Below the pieces are notes generated by a model. That model was not told the DNA's origin and did not search any database. It was given only the letters and a program-made list of their open reading frames with translations. A DNA stretch of 64,000 nt from Streptomyces cellostaticus (lineage in GTDB: Bacteria; Actinomycetota; Actinomycetes; Streptomycetales; Streptomycetaceae). The DNA lies in the NCBI RefSeq assembly GCF_001513965.1, contig NZ_KQ948015.1:365633-429632 (forward strand). The letters are read 5' to 3'. The translations under genes were made by a program, and so were the position numbers. Below are positions 34,610 to 44,976 of this stretch, in pieces (positions within the stretch are counted from its first letter, which is position 1; every line of letters begins with the position of its first letter).

Positions 34610-35527
34610 TCAGGGTCTCGTCCGGTCCGCCTGCTCGAGCAGTTCGTCCCGGTCTATCGCCCCCGCGCGGGTGGCCGGGACTGTGCAGGCGTACGCCCCG
34701 GCGACCGCGCCGTACAGGGCGCACCGCAGGGGCGGCTCGCCGGTGAGGCGGCCGTAGAGGAACGCGGCGGCGAAGGCGTCGCCCGCGCCGTTGGAGTCGA
34801 CCACCGGCGCGGGCGGGGCCACCGCAGGGATCCGGGTCAGCTCGCCGTCCGCCAGCAGATACGCGCCCTCGGCGCCCGCGGTGGCGACGACGGCCTCGGC
34901 CCGGCCCCGCTCGGCGATGCGCCGCATGGTGTGCTCGGGGTCGGTCAGTGCGGCCGCGGAGAGGAAGACGACGTCGGCCGCGAGCGCGAACGGCTCGTGG
35001 TACGGGTTCTCGCCGTCCCAGTCGTGCAGGTCCGTGGAGAGGGGTACGCCCGTCTCGATCAGCACCGGCAGGGCGTGGGAGCACGGCTGGGTGATGGTCA
35101 CGTGGATGTGCCGGCCCGCCGCGGCCAGTCTGCGCAGCGTCTCCTCGGGGAAGCGGTCGTCGGGGTGGGCGCGGCTGGTGTCGTAGAGGGACAGCCGCCG
35201 GCCGTCCGGGCCTACGAGGTTGACCGCGCGCTTGGTCCCGGCGGGTTGCGGGAGTGCGGTGAGCCCGATGCCCCGCTCCCGGTGCAGGGCGCGGACGAGG
35301 TCGCCCTCGGGGTCGTCGCCGAGCAGGTCGAGGTGGTGGGTGCGCAGGCCGAGCGCGGCCAGGCCCAGCGCGACGAAGTCGCCGGTCTGCCCGGCGCGGG
35401 TGCGGATCCCGGAGTCGATGTGGTAGCTGTCGGCGTACGGGAGCGGCAGCTCGGGGACGTACACGATCGTGTCGACCCCGGCTCCGCCCAGTACCAGAAC
35501 GTCGATCGCACCCTCTTGTGCCGTCAT
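34610..35527 (-). CDS. PfkB family carbohydrate kinase
   Basis: This 305-aa ribokinase-fold enzyme would phosphorylate a sugar or nucleoside. The C-terminal ATP/anion-hole motif is DSNGAGDAFAAAF (the usual DTxGAGD with Ser-Asn), carrying the catalytic base Asp. The N-terminal VLVLGGAGVDTIVYV is typical. The substrate cannot be told from sequence. Its ATG overlaps the stop of the macrodomain gene (ATGA), so the two are co-translated. A longer frame to 35854 was rejected because it runs through the macrodomain gene. Confidence 0.9.
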   Translation of the reverse strand: MTAQEGAIDVLVLGGAGVDTIVYVPELPLPYADSYHIDSGIRTRAGQTGDFVALGLAALGLRTHHLDLLGDDPEGDLVRALHRERGIGLTALPQPAGTKRAVNLVGPDGRRLSLYDTSRAHPDDRFPEETLRRLAAAGRHIHVTITQPCSHALPVLIETGVPLSTDLHDWDGENPYHEPFALAADVVFLSAAALTDPEHTMRRIAERGRAEAVVATAGAEGAYLLADGELTRIPAVAPPAPVVDSNGAGDAFAAAFLYGRLTGEPPLRCALYGAVAGAYACTVPATRAGAIDRDELLEQADRTRP

Positions 35528-36012
35528 CCGGCGCCCTCCCCGTGGTCGTAGACCGTCACCGCGATGCCACGCTTCACCAGTCGCTCGGTGATGAGCGGCT
35601 CTATGCGGGACCACTTGCCGCCCGCCAGACCGCAGCCTATGCGGGGCAGGTGCACCGACGCGCCGAGTTCGATCACTTCGCCGGCGAGGCGGCCGAGGGC
35701 GGTGTCGATGGCCTCGTAGCGGACGGGGACGCCCTTGCTGCCGGTCCGGATGCCGCGCTGGCCGACCATGCTGGCCACCCACACATAGGGGTCGACCTTG
35801 ACGAGTTGGACCGCGCCCAGGCCGAAGTCGTTCCTGGCGCGGTCGCGGTGCCACGCCCGGTATGCCGCCTCGGGCTCCGGCCAGCGCCGCGAGAGCGCCA
35901 GGACGAAGCCCTTCCCCCAGCCCCCGATGTCGTTGCAGACATGGGCGATCACCTTGACGCCCTTGACCGACGGAACGGTGGCGTCACCTCGGACATACCT
36001 GATCTCCGACAT
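35524..36012 (-). CDS. Macrodomain protein (ADP-ribose phosphatase type)
   Basis: This 162-aa single macrodomain binds ADP-ribose-like ligands. The ligand loops are visible: GDAT at residues 9-12, HVCNDIGGWGKGF at 24-36, and PRIGCGLAGGKWSRIEPLI near 123-141. These resemble the Poa1p-like branch that removes phosphate from ADP-ribose-1''-phosphate or hydrolyses ADP-ribose esters. Its close coupling to a PfkB kinase suggests a joint role in handling ADP-ribose or its ribose-containing products. It starts at ATG 36012, 42 nt from the permease stop. Confidence 0.92.
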   Translation of the reverse strand: MSEIRYVRGDATVPSVKGVKVIAHVCNDIGGWGKGFVLALSRRWPEPEAAYRAWHRDRARNDFGLGAVQLVKVDPYVWVASMVGQRGIRTGSKGVPVRYEAIDTALGRLAGEVIELGASVHLPRIGCGLAGGKWSRIEPLITERLVKRGIAVTVYDHGEGAG

Positions 36013-36054
36013 GACGCCACCGTAGGCGCTGCCACTGACAGTGGCCTTGAGCTG

Positions 36055-37521
36055 CTACTTCGTCAGCTGCGACAGTTCCTCGTCGGCCTCGCGGGAGACC
36101 CGGCGACGCACCCCGAACCAGCCGCCGACCAGCAGCAGGGCGATCACCGGGATGAGCAGCAGGGTCTTGCGGCCGACCTCGGGGTCGTTCCACATCATGC
36201 CGAGGCAGACCAGCAGGAAGACGATCGTCGCGATCTCCGTGACGGGGCTGAACTTCAGCTGGAAGTGCGGCCGGGTCACCAGGCCCGCGCGGGCCCGGCG
36301 GACGAAGACCAGGTGGCAGATCATGATGATCACCCAGGTGCTGATGATGCCGAGGGAGGCGACGTTCAGCACGATCTCGAAGGCCTGGCTGGGCATCAGG
36401 TAGTTCAGGCCGACGCCGAGCACGCAGACCGCGCAGGTCAGCAGGATGCCGCCGTAGGGGACCTGGCTGCGGTTCATGCGCGCGGTGAACTTGGGGGCGG
36501 AGCCCGCCATGGCCATCGAGCGCAGGATGCGGCCGGTGGAGTAGAGGCCGGAGTTCAGCGAGGACATCGCGGCGGTCAGCACGACCAGGTTCATCACGTC
36601 ACCGGCCGCCGGGACGCCGATCTTCGACAGGACCGTGACGAACGGGCTCTGGTCGGCGGAGTACACCGAGCCGGGCAGCAGCAGGGCGAGCAGCACGACG
36701 GAGCCGACGTAGAACAGGCCCACGCGCCACATGATCGAGTTCACCGCGCGCGGGACGATCTTCTCCGGCTCGGCGGTCTCGCCGGCGGCGACGCCGACCA
36801 GCTCCAGGGCGGCGTACGCGAAGATCACGCCCTGCATGACCAGGACGACCGGCATCATGCCGTGCGGGAAGACGCCGCCGTGGTCGGTGACGACGCTCAG
36901 GCCCGGCTTCTGGCCGCCGACCTCGTGCTGGGTGGCGAGCAGGAAGATACCGACGAACATGAAGCTCACCAGGGTGGCGACCTTGATGATCGCGAACCAG
37001 AACTCCATCTCGCCGAAGATCTTCACCGAGATCAGGTTCACGGCGAGGACCACCGCGAGGGCGATCAGCGCCAGCACCCACTGCGGGATGGACGTGAACA
37101 TGCTCCAGTAGTGCGTGTAGAGCGCGATCGCGGTGATGTCGGCGATGCCGGTGGTCGACCAGTTCAGGAAGTACATCCAGCCGGCGACGTAGGCGCCCTT
37201 CTCGCCGAGGAACTCGCGCGCGTACGACACGAAGGAGCCGGAGGAGGGGCGGTAGAGGACCAGCTCGCCCAGGGCCCGGACGACGAAGAAGGCGAAGACG
37301 CCGCAGACCAGGTAGGCCAGGGCGAGCGCCGGGCCCGCGTTGTGCAGGCGGCCGCCGGCGCCCAGGAAGAGGCCGGTGCCGATGGCGCCGCCGATGGCGA
37401 TCATGTTGACGTGGCGGGCCTTGAGGTCCTTGCTGTAGCCGGCGTCGCCCGCGTCCGCGGGCGTCTGGGCCGCCTGGGGATGGGCGGCGGCCGGTGCCGA
37501 CTGCACTGCGTCCTTGCTCAC
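36055..37521 (-). CDS. Amino-acid permease (APC/AAT family)
   Basis: This 488-aa membrane protein has twelve expected spans and the AAT-family N-terminal motif IAIGGAIGTGLFLGAG, followed by VRALGELVLYRPSSGSF. It resembles the AnsP/CycA/proline-type permeases, proton symporters for amino acids; the substrate cannot be assigned. The first 35 residues are Ala/Pro-rich and cytoplasmic. I use GTG at 37521, with an AGGAAG site about 11 nt upstream; a longer frame to 37707 has no support. It is divergent from the secreted phosphoesterase across a 441-nt region. Confidence 0.91.
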   Translation of the reverse strand: MSKDAVQSAPAAAHPQAAQTPADAGDAGYSKDLKARHVNMIAIGGAIGTGLFLGAGGRLHNAGPALALAYLVCGVFAFFVVRALGELVLYRPSSGSFVSYAREFLGEKGAYVAGWMYFLNWSTTGIADITAIALYTHYWSMFTSIPQWVLALIALAVVLAVNLISVKIFGEMEFWFAIIKVATLVSFMFVGIFLLATQHEVGGQKPGLSVVTDHGGVFPHGMMPVVLVMQGVIFAYAALELVGVAAGETAEPEKIVPRAVNSIMWRVGLFYVGSVVLLALLLPGSVYSADQSPFVTVLSKIGVPAAGDVMNLVVLTAAMSSLNSGLYSTGRILRSMAMAGSAPKFTARMNRSQVPYGGILLTCAVCVLGVGLNYLMPSQAFEIVLNVASLGIISTWVIIMICHLVFVRRARAGLVTRPHFQLKFSPVTEIATIVFLLVCLGMMWNDPEVGRKTLLLIPVIALLLVGGWFGVRRRVSREADEELSQLTK

Positions 37522-37962
37522 GGGTGGTACCACTTCCTGGTGCGCCCAGACCTCGTGGGCCCGGGTGTCCGTACAGATCGGCCCACACCACCCCGGTGGG
37601 TTGCGGCACAGACCAAGACAGCAGCTTCCCAGGAAGATCGCCGCCCATGCGATGACCCATGTCACACAGCGGCGTTTCTCACAAAACCCCAACGGGCTGC
37701 AAAGCATGGGCAGGATGGGCCTTTACTCCTTCACCGGCGCTACGGCCCTCCGTTGATTACCGTTCTTCCGGACCGGCCGATTCCAGCGCTCGGAAATTCA
37801 TCTTAAATCGGCACATCTCTGGAATTGCGCTCCATAAAATCACCTGGTCAGGCAGCGTTTTAAAGGGAAGGCAAAGGCTTCCCCGCCGGCCTCTCAGGTA
37901 TTCATGCGGCGTACAGACGACTTTCGGGACCCCGTCCTCGGCGCAGCTCTAATTTCGCATTC
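37522..37962. other. Divergent intergenic region, partly AT-rich
   Basis: This 441-nt region lies between the permease (minus) and the phosphoesterase (plus). Its part from about 37755 to 37875 is clearly less GC-rich than the rest of the window and contains runs such as TTTTAAAGGGAAGG. I find no convincing ORF, hairpin or PHO box, but promoters for both genes must be here. The short ORF-like stretches on either strand have no ribosome binding site. Confidence 0.5.
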
Positions 37963-40656
37963 ATGCGCAGACCGAGAATTTCCGGGAAAACGCTGGTCGT
38001 GACCGCCGTACTCGCCCTCGCGGCGACAGCTGCGGGGTTCACCTACGCCGAGGGTGGCTTCGGGAACACTCCGCTCGGCGACAAAATCGTGGGCAAGCAG
38101 GCGGACGGGGCGTACCTGACGCACAACAACCAGTTCGTCACGCCCGTCGGCGACGTCATCAAGGAGAACGGCCGCCCGTTCGGGCTGGCCCTCGATCCGG
38201 ACGGGAAGACGGCCGCCAGCCTCAACACGGGCGGTGCCACCACCGGCATCGTCACCGTCTTCGACCTGGTCGGGCACAAGGTGCTCCAGCAGGTGGGCAG
38301 CGGAAAGATCTCCGACGGGGGCATCGTCTACTCCCCCGACGGCAAGCACCTGTGGGCCGCACAGCCCGCCGGCCTGATCCGCTACGACGTCGCGGCCGAC
38401 GGCACCCTGTCCCACCCGGTCACCGTCAGGCTGCCGGGAGCCGGCGGCCGCCAGGCCGTGCCGGCCGGCCTCGCCTTCGCGCCGAACGGCACCGATCTGC
38501 TGGTGACGCTGAGCGCCGACAACACCCTGGGCGTCGTCGACACGACCACGAACACCGTCACGCGGCAGATCGCGGTCGGCAACGTACCGAACAGTGTCGT
38601 GGTGACCGACGGCAAGGCGTACGTGAGCAACCAGGGCGGCCGTCCCGCCCGGCCCGGCGACCGGACCGGCGACTCGTACGGCACGGCCGTCGTCACCGAC
38701 AACGACGACGCCATCCCCTCCACCGGCACGGTGTCCGAGGTCGACCTGGCCTCCGGTCAGCAGGTCAGGACCTTCAAGGTGGGCCTGGAACCCAGTGCCC
38801 TGCTCGCGGTGGGCCGGACCCTGGTCGTCACCAACACCGACGACGACTCGGTGACCAGCATCGACACCGCCAAGCAGCAGGTGGGCCGCACCTTCGCGGC
38901 CAACCCGGCGCCCGGCGCCCCGTACGGCGCGCAGCCCAACGGCCTGGCCATGCTGGACGCCACCCACCTGGCCGTGAGCCTGGGCCGCGACAACGCTGTC
39001 GCCGTCTACCAGTACAAGGACGCCTATACCCAGCCCGCCTTCGAAGGCCTGATTCCGACCGGGTCCTTCCCCACGGGGCTGGCCGAGGACGACCGGCTGG
39101 GCCGGCTGGTGGTGGCCAGCGAGCAAGGCCTCGGCTCCGTCGGGGCGAACGGCACCGTCGACGAGGGCACCGGCACGAACCCCGCCACCTCGCACCTGGG
39201 CTACAACTTCGTCGGCACGGTGCAGACGGTCGTACCCCCGACCGCACAGGAGATGCGCAAGTACACCCAGCAGGTGTTCAGGAACAACCAGTGGAACGGG
39301 CTGCGGCAGCGCAACCGCGCGGGCAGCGGAAAGGCCGCCCCGGTGGCCGTACCGCTGCACGTGGGCGACCCGTCCAAGATCAAGCACGTGTTCCTGATCG
39401 TCAAGGAGAACCGCACCTACGACCAGGTGCTCGGCGACGACCCGCGCGGCAACGGCGACCCGGGCCTGGCCCAGTTCGGCAAGAGGGTCACGCCGAACAT
39501 CCACGCGCTGGCCGGCACATACCCGCTCATCGACAACCTGTACTCGGACGGCACCAACTCCGCCGAGGGCCACCACTGGCTGAACCAGGCGTTCGTCAAC
39601 AACTACCTGCAGCAGATGTACGGCAACTACACCCGGTCGTACCAGACCGGCGACCCGCTGAGCGACGTGAAGTCCGGCTGGATCTGGGACAACGCGCTCA
39701 AGCACGGCAGGTCGGTCACCAACTGGGGCGAGCAGACCGACAGTTACGTGGACGCGAGCGGCAAGGGCACGGCCGCGGGCAGCTGGCCCAAGTGGTACCA
39801 CGACTCCCAGGTGATGGAGGGCAGGGCCACCGGGCCGCTGAACTACCCTGTCGGCTCCTACCAGCCGAAGACGGACATCCCGTCGCTGGCGAAGATCACC
39901 CAGCCGGACTTCCCGGACTTCGACCTGAACATCCCCGACCAGTACCGGGCGGACCTGTTCGCGCCGGTCTTCGACACGTACGAGAAGGACGGCAACCTCC
40001 CGGCACTCACCATGATGTGGCTGATGGACGACCACACGTCGGGCACCGCACCGGGCGCCATCACGCCGTCCGCGCAGGTGGCCGACAACGACCTGGCACT
40101 CGGCCGCATCGTGGACACCATCTCGCACAGCAAGGACTGGAAGAGCACCGCGGTCTTCGTCCTCGAGGACGACTCGCAGAACGGCGTCGACCATGTCGAC
40201 GGCCACCGCAACCCGACCCTCGTGATCAGCCCGTACGCGGCACGGGGCAAGGTGGTGCACAGCTACTACAGCCAGCTGAACGTCCTGCGGACCATCGAGC
40301 AGATCCTCGGCCTGCCGCCCATGAACCAGCAGGACATGGCGGCCGAGCCGATGTACGACGCGTTCACCGACCGGCCGGACTTCACGCCGTACACCCACCT
40401 GCCCAACGAGATCCCGCTGACCACCACGAACCCGCAGCCCTCGCAGACCGGGGGCGCGGTGGCCAAGGCCTGGGCCCTGTGGTCGGCCAAGCAGGACTTC
40501 AAGACCGAGGACATGGTGAACATGGCCCAGGAGAACCGGGACATCTGGTACTCCTCGAACAACTTCACCAAGCCCTACCCGGGTGACAGGAAGGTGCTGC
40601 TGCCCGGCCAGGTGCCGGGTGCGGACGTGGCGCCGACCCCCGACCAGGACGACTGA
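37963..40656 (+). CDS. Secreted phosphoesterase with N-terminal beta-propeller
   Basis: This 897-aa exported protein begins with a signal-like hydrophobic segment (TLVVTAVLALAATAAGFTYA). Residues about 60-400 form YncE/lactonase-like propeller repeats (for example GVVDTTTNTVTRQIAVGNVPNS). The C-terminal domain from about residue 475 is of the phosphoesterase/acid phosphatase type (HVFLIVKENRTYDQVLGD; EDDSQNGVDHVDGHR), related to phospholipase C and AcpA. It may release phosphate from extracellular esters. The start has no recognisable ribosome binding site, so the transcript may be leaderless. Its terminator follows at 40678. Confidence 0.9.
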   Translation: MRRPRISGKTLVVTAVLALAATAAGFTYAEGGFGNTPLGDKIVGKQADGAYLTHNNQFVTPVGDVIKENGRPFGLALDPDGKTAASLNTGGATTGIVTVFDLVGHKVLQQVGSGKISDGGIVYSPDGKHLWAAQPAGLIRYDVAADGTLSHPVTVRLPGAGGRQAVPAGLAFAPNGTDLLVTLSADNTLGVVDTTTNTVTRQIAVGNVPNSVVVTDGKAYVSNQGGRPARPGDRTGDSYGTAVVTDNDDAIPSTGTVSEVDLASGQQVRTFKVGLEPSALLAVGRTLVVTNTDDDSVTSIDTAKQQVGRTFAANPAPGAPYGAQPNGLAMLDATHLAVSLGRDNAVAVYQYKDAYTQPAFEGLIPTGSFPTGLAEDDRLGRLVVASEQGLGSVGANGTVDEGTGTNPATSHLGYNFVGTVQTVVPPTAQEMRKYTQQVFRNNQWNGLRQRNRAGSGKAAPVAVPLHVGDPSKIKHVFLIVKENRTYDQVLGDDPRGNGDPGLAQFGKRVTPNIHALAGTYPLIDNLYSDGTNSAEGHHWLNQAFVNNYLQQMYGNYTRSYQTGDPLSDVKSGWIWDNALKHGRSVTNWGEQTDSYVDASGKGTAAGSWPKWYHDSQVMEGRATGPLNYPVGSYQPKTDIPSLAKITQPDFPDFDLNIPDQYRADLFAPVFDTYEKDGNLPALTMMWLMDDHTSGTAPGAITPSAQVADNDLALGRIVDTISHSKDWKSTAVFVLEDDSQNGVDHVDGHRNPTLVISPYAARGKVVHSYYSQLNVLRTIEQILGLPPMNQQDMAAEPMYDAFTDRPDFTPYTHLPNEIPLTTTNPQPSQTGGAVAKAWALWSAKQDFKTEDMVNMAQENRDIWYSSNNFTKPYPGDRKVLLPGQVPGADVAPTPDQDD

Positions 40657-40677
40657 CGGTCGTCGTCAGGATCCCGC

Positions 40678-40703
40678 GGGGCCGGTCCGCTCGGACCGGC
40701 CCC
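40678..40703 (+). terminator. Terminator after the phosphoesterase
   Basis: Arms beginning GGGGCCGGTCCG and ending CGGACCGGCCCC form a perfect GC stem with a tight loop, starting about 20 nt after the stop. The following MerR gene starts 64 nt later on the same strand. Confidence 0.75.
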
Positions 40704-40767
40704 CACCTGTGTGCGGCCGTTGCCGTGGAGGTGTCACAGCAGTGGTGAGACAGCGATACTGCTGCAC

Positions 40768-41499
40768 ATGACGACCGACGCGACGACCGAGGCGGCGACC
40801 GACACCGGGGAGCCCGCCCTCACCATCGACGAGCTGGCCGCCCAGGCGGGCGTCACGGTCCGCACCATCCGCTTCTACGGCAGCAAGGGGCTGCTCCCGC
40901 CGCCGGTGATCGGTCCGCGCCGGGTGGGTCACTACGGGCCCGGGCACGTGGCACGGCTGGCCCTCATCGAGGAGTTGCAGCAGCAGGGCATGACGCTCGC
41001 GGCGATCGAGCGGTACCTGGGGCAGCTGCCGCCGGACCTCACCCCGCACGACCTCGCCATCCACCGCGCGGTGGTCGCCTCGTGGGCACCGGACCTGGTG
41101 GAGACGGTGTCGCGGCGGGAACTCGAGCGGCGGGCGGGACGGCCGCTCGCCGCCGAGGACGTCGAGCGGCTGGAGGCGATGAGTGTCGTCATGCGAGGGG
41201 ACGGGGACACGTTCCGTGTCGATTCCGGGCTGCTGCGGCTCGGCGTCCGGCTCCTGGACGTACCGCTGTCGCAGGATGCGATCCTCGCGGCGCGCAAGGT
41301 GCTCATCGAGCACTCGCGCGCCGCGGCCCACGAGCTCGCTCAGCTCTTCCGTGGCGAGGTGGCGGAGCGTGACGCACGGGATGTGAAGTCCCTGTCGGCG
41401 CACATGCACCCCCTGGTGGTGCAGGCGCTGCTGACGACGTTCCAGCGATCGCTGCGGGAAGAGCTGAGCGAGTGGCTCACCGGGTCACGAACCGGCTGA
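40768..41499 (+). CDS. MerR family transcriptional regulator
   Basis: This 243-aa regulator has a MerR-type winged helix near the N terminus (TIDELAAQAGVTVRTIRFYGSKGLLPPP) with the conserved RFYGSKGLLPPP wing, then a coiled linker and a C-terminal effector domain without the cysteines of metal sensors. It therefore probably responds to an organic compound. I use the ATG at 40768 (MTTDATTEAATD); no clear ribosome binding site is present, and the frame is open to 40711. Its 3' end overlaps the convergent fadB-like gene by 15 nt. Confidence 0.88.
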   Translation: MTTDATTEAATDTGEPALTIDELAAQAGVTVRTIRFYGSKGLLPPPVIGPRRVGHYGPGHVARLALIEELQQQGMTLAAIERYLGQLPPDLTPHDLAIHRAVVASWAPDLVETVSRRELERRAGRPLAAEDVERLEAMSVVMRGDGDTFRVDSGLLRLGVRLLDVPLSQDAILAARKVLIEHSRAAAHELAQLFRGEVAERDARDVKSLSAHMHPLVVQALLTTFQRSLREELSEWLTGSRTG

Positions 41500-43668
41500 G
41501 TCGCTGAACCGCTCCCCCTTCTCGGCCTTCTCCACGAGCAGCGCGGGCGGGGTGAACCGGTCGCCGTAGCGCTCGGCGAGTTCACGCGCGCGTGCCACGA
41601 ATCCGGACAGGCCGCCTTCGTAGCCGTTGATGTACTGGAGCACACCGCCGGTCCAGCCCGGGAAGCCGATGCCGAAGACAGAGCCGATGTTGGCGTCGGC
41701 GACGGAGGTCAGGACGCCCTCTTCGAGGAGCCGTACGGTGTCGAGTGCCTCGGAGAAGAGCATCCGCTCCTGCATGTCCCGGAACGGGATCTCGGAGCCG
41801 GGCCGGGTGAAGTGCTCGCGCAGGCCCGGCCACAGCCCGGCCCGCTTGCCGTCCTCCGCGTAGTCGTAGAAGCCGGCAGCGCCGCTGCGGCCGGTGCGGC
41901 CGAACTCGTCGACCATGCGGTCGATGACCGCCTCAGCCGGGTGCGCGGACCAGGTGCCGCCCGCCTCCTCCACGGCCCGCTTCGTCTCGTTCCGGATCTT
42001 GCGCGGGAGGGTGAGGGTCAGCTCGTCCATGAGGGAGAGCACCTTGGCCGGGTAGCCGGCCTGGGCGGCGGCCTGCTCCACGGAGGCGGGCTCGATGCCC
42101 TCGCCCACCATGGCGACGCCCTCGTTGATGAAGTGACCGATCACCCGGGAGGTGAAGAAGCCGCGCGAGTCGTTGACGACGATCGGCGTCTTGTTGATCT
42201 GCCGGACGAGGTCGAACGCGCGCGCAAGGGCCTCGTCGCCGGTGCGCTCGCCCTTGATGATCTCGACCAGGGGCATCTTGTCGACGGGCGAGAAGAAGTG
42301 CAGTCCGATGAAGTCGGTCTGCCGCTCCACGCCCTCGGCAAGGGCGGTGATGGGCAGGGTGGAGGTGTTGGAGCACAGCAGCGCGTCCGGGGCGACGACG
42401 GCCTCGATCTCCTGGAAGACCTTGTGCTTGAGCGTCGTGTCCTCGAAGACGGCCTCGATCACCGCGTCGCAGCCCGCGAGGTCGGCCGCCTCGGCGGTGG
42501 GGGTGATGCGGGCCAGCAGCGCGTCCGCCTTCTCCTGGCTGGTACGGCCCTTGGCGACGGCCTTGGCGCACAGCTTCTCGGAGTAGCCCTTGCCCTTGAC
42601 GGCCGACTCCAGGGAGACGTCCTTGAGGACGACGTCGATGCCGGCGCGGGCGCACGAGTAGGCGATGCCCGCGCCCATCATGCCGGCACCGAGGACGGCG
42701 ACCTTGCGGACCTGGCGGGGCTCGATGCCCTTGGGGCGGTTCGCGCCGGAGTTGACGGCCTGCAGGTCGAAGAAGAACGCCTGGATCATGTTCTTCGAGG
42801 TCTGCCCGGCGGCCAGTTCCACGAAGTAGCGGGCCTCGATGACCTGGGCGGTCTCGAAGTCGACCTGGGCGCCCTCGACGGCCGCGGCGAGGATGTTGCG
42901 CGGCGCCGGGTAGGGGGCGCCGTTCGTCTGCTTGCGCAGGGTGGCCGGGAAGGCGGGCAGGTTGGCGGCGAACTTGGGGTTGGCGGGCGTACCACCGGGG
43001 ATCTTGTAGCCCGGCTTGTCCCAGGGCTGCTGCGACTCGGGGTTGGCGTCGACGAAGGCCCGGGCCTTGGTGAGCAGTTCCTCCGGTGTGGCGGCGACCT
43101 CGTGAACGAGGCCGTTCTCCTGGGCGCGGCGCGCGTTGTACTGCGTGCCCTGCAGGAGCACCTTCAGCAGGGCGTCCGCGATGCCCAGCAGCCGTACGGT
43201 ACGGACGACTCCGCCGCCTCCGGGGAGCAGGCCGAGGGTCACCTCGGGGCAACCGATCTTGGTGCCGGAGGTGTCGAGGGCGACCCGGTGGTGGCAGGCG
43301 AGGGCCAGTTCGAAACCGCCGCCCAGGGCGGCGCCGTTGATCGCGGCGACGACCGGCTTGCCGAGGGTCTCGATGCGGCGCAGGTTGCGCTTGATGGCGA
43401 GGCCGCCGTCGAACAGCTCCTGGGCGGTCTCGGGCGTGACCCGGATCAGGTCGCGCAGGTCACCGCCGGCGAAGAAGGTCTTCTTCGCGGAGGTGAAGAT
43501 GATGCCGCGGATCGAGTCCTGCTCGGCTTCCAGGCGGTCGGTGATCGCGGCGAGGGAGTCGCGGAACGCCTGGTTCATGGTGTTCGCGGACTGGTTGGGG
43601 TCGTCCAGGACGAGGGTGACGACACCGGTGTCGTCCTGCTCCCAGCGGATGGTGGTGCTCTCGGTCAT
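41485..43668 (-). CDS. Fatty-acid oxidation complex, hydratase/3-hydroxyacyl-CoA dehydrogenase (FadB-like)
   Basis: This 727-aa bifunctional protein has an N-terminal enoyl-CoA hydratase domain (oxyanion segments FFAGGDLRDL and INGAALGGGFELALA) and a C-terminal 3-hydroxyacyl-CoA dehydrogenase domain (VAVLGAGMMGAGIAY NAD motif, LHFFSPVDKMPLVEII with the catalytic His). It runs two steps of beta-oxidation and feeds the adjacent thiolase. The ATG at 43668 has a GGAG site 9-13 nt upstream. It is 41 nt from the thiolase gene and is in the same operon. Confidence 0.95.
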   Translation of the reverse strand: MTESTTIRWEQDDTGVVTLVLDDPNQSANTMNQAFRDSLAAITDRLEAEQDSIRGIIFTSAKKTFFAGGDLRDLIRVTPETAQELFDGGLAIKRNLRRIETLGKPVVAAINGAALGGGFELALACHHRVALDTSGTKIGCPEVTLGLLPGGGGVVRTVRLLGIADALLKVLLQGTQYNARRAQENGLVHEVAATPEELLTKARAFVDANPESQQPWDKPGYKIPGGTPANPKFAANLPAFPATLRKQTNGAPYPAPRNILAAAVEGAQVDFETAQVIEARYFVELAAGQTSKNMIQAFFFDLQAVNSGANRPKGIEPRQVRKVAVLGAGMMGAGIAYSCARAGIDVVLKDVSLESAVKGKGYSEKLCAKAVAKGRTSQEKADALLARITPTAEAADLAGCDAVIEAVFEDTTLKHKVFQEIEAVVAPDALLCSNTSTLPITALAEGVERQTDFIGLHFFSPVDKMPLVEIIKGERTGDEALARAFDLVRQINKTPIVVNDSRGFFTSRVIGHFINEGVAMVGEGIEPASVEQAAAQAGYPAKVLSLMDELTLTLPRKIRNETKRAVEEAGGTWSAHPAEAVIDRMVDEFGRTGRSGAAGFYDYAEDGKRAGLWPGLREHFTRPGSEIPFRDMQERMLFSEALDTVRLLEEGVLTSVADANIGSVFGIGFPGWTGGVLQYINGYEGGLSGFVARARELAERYGDRFTPPALLVEKAEKGERFSDSAGS

Positions 43669-43709
43669 GACAGTCGTCTCCGTTGAAGTCTCGTGATTCC
43701 GCGGGGAGT

Positions 43710-44924
<1,215 letters not shown>

Positions 44925-44976
44925 TGGGGTGCCTTTCGGGAGGGTGGGCCGGGCGGGAGTCGTCGGTCGGGCGGGC

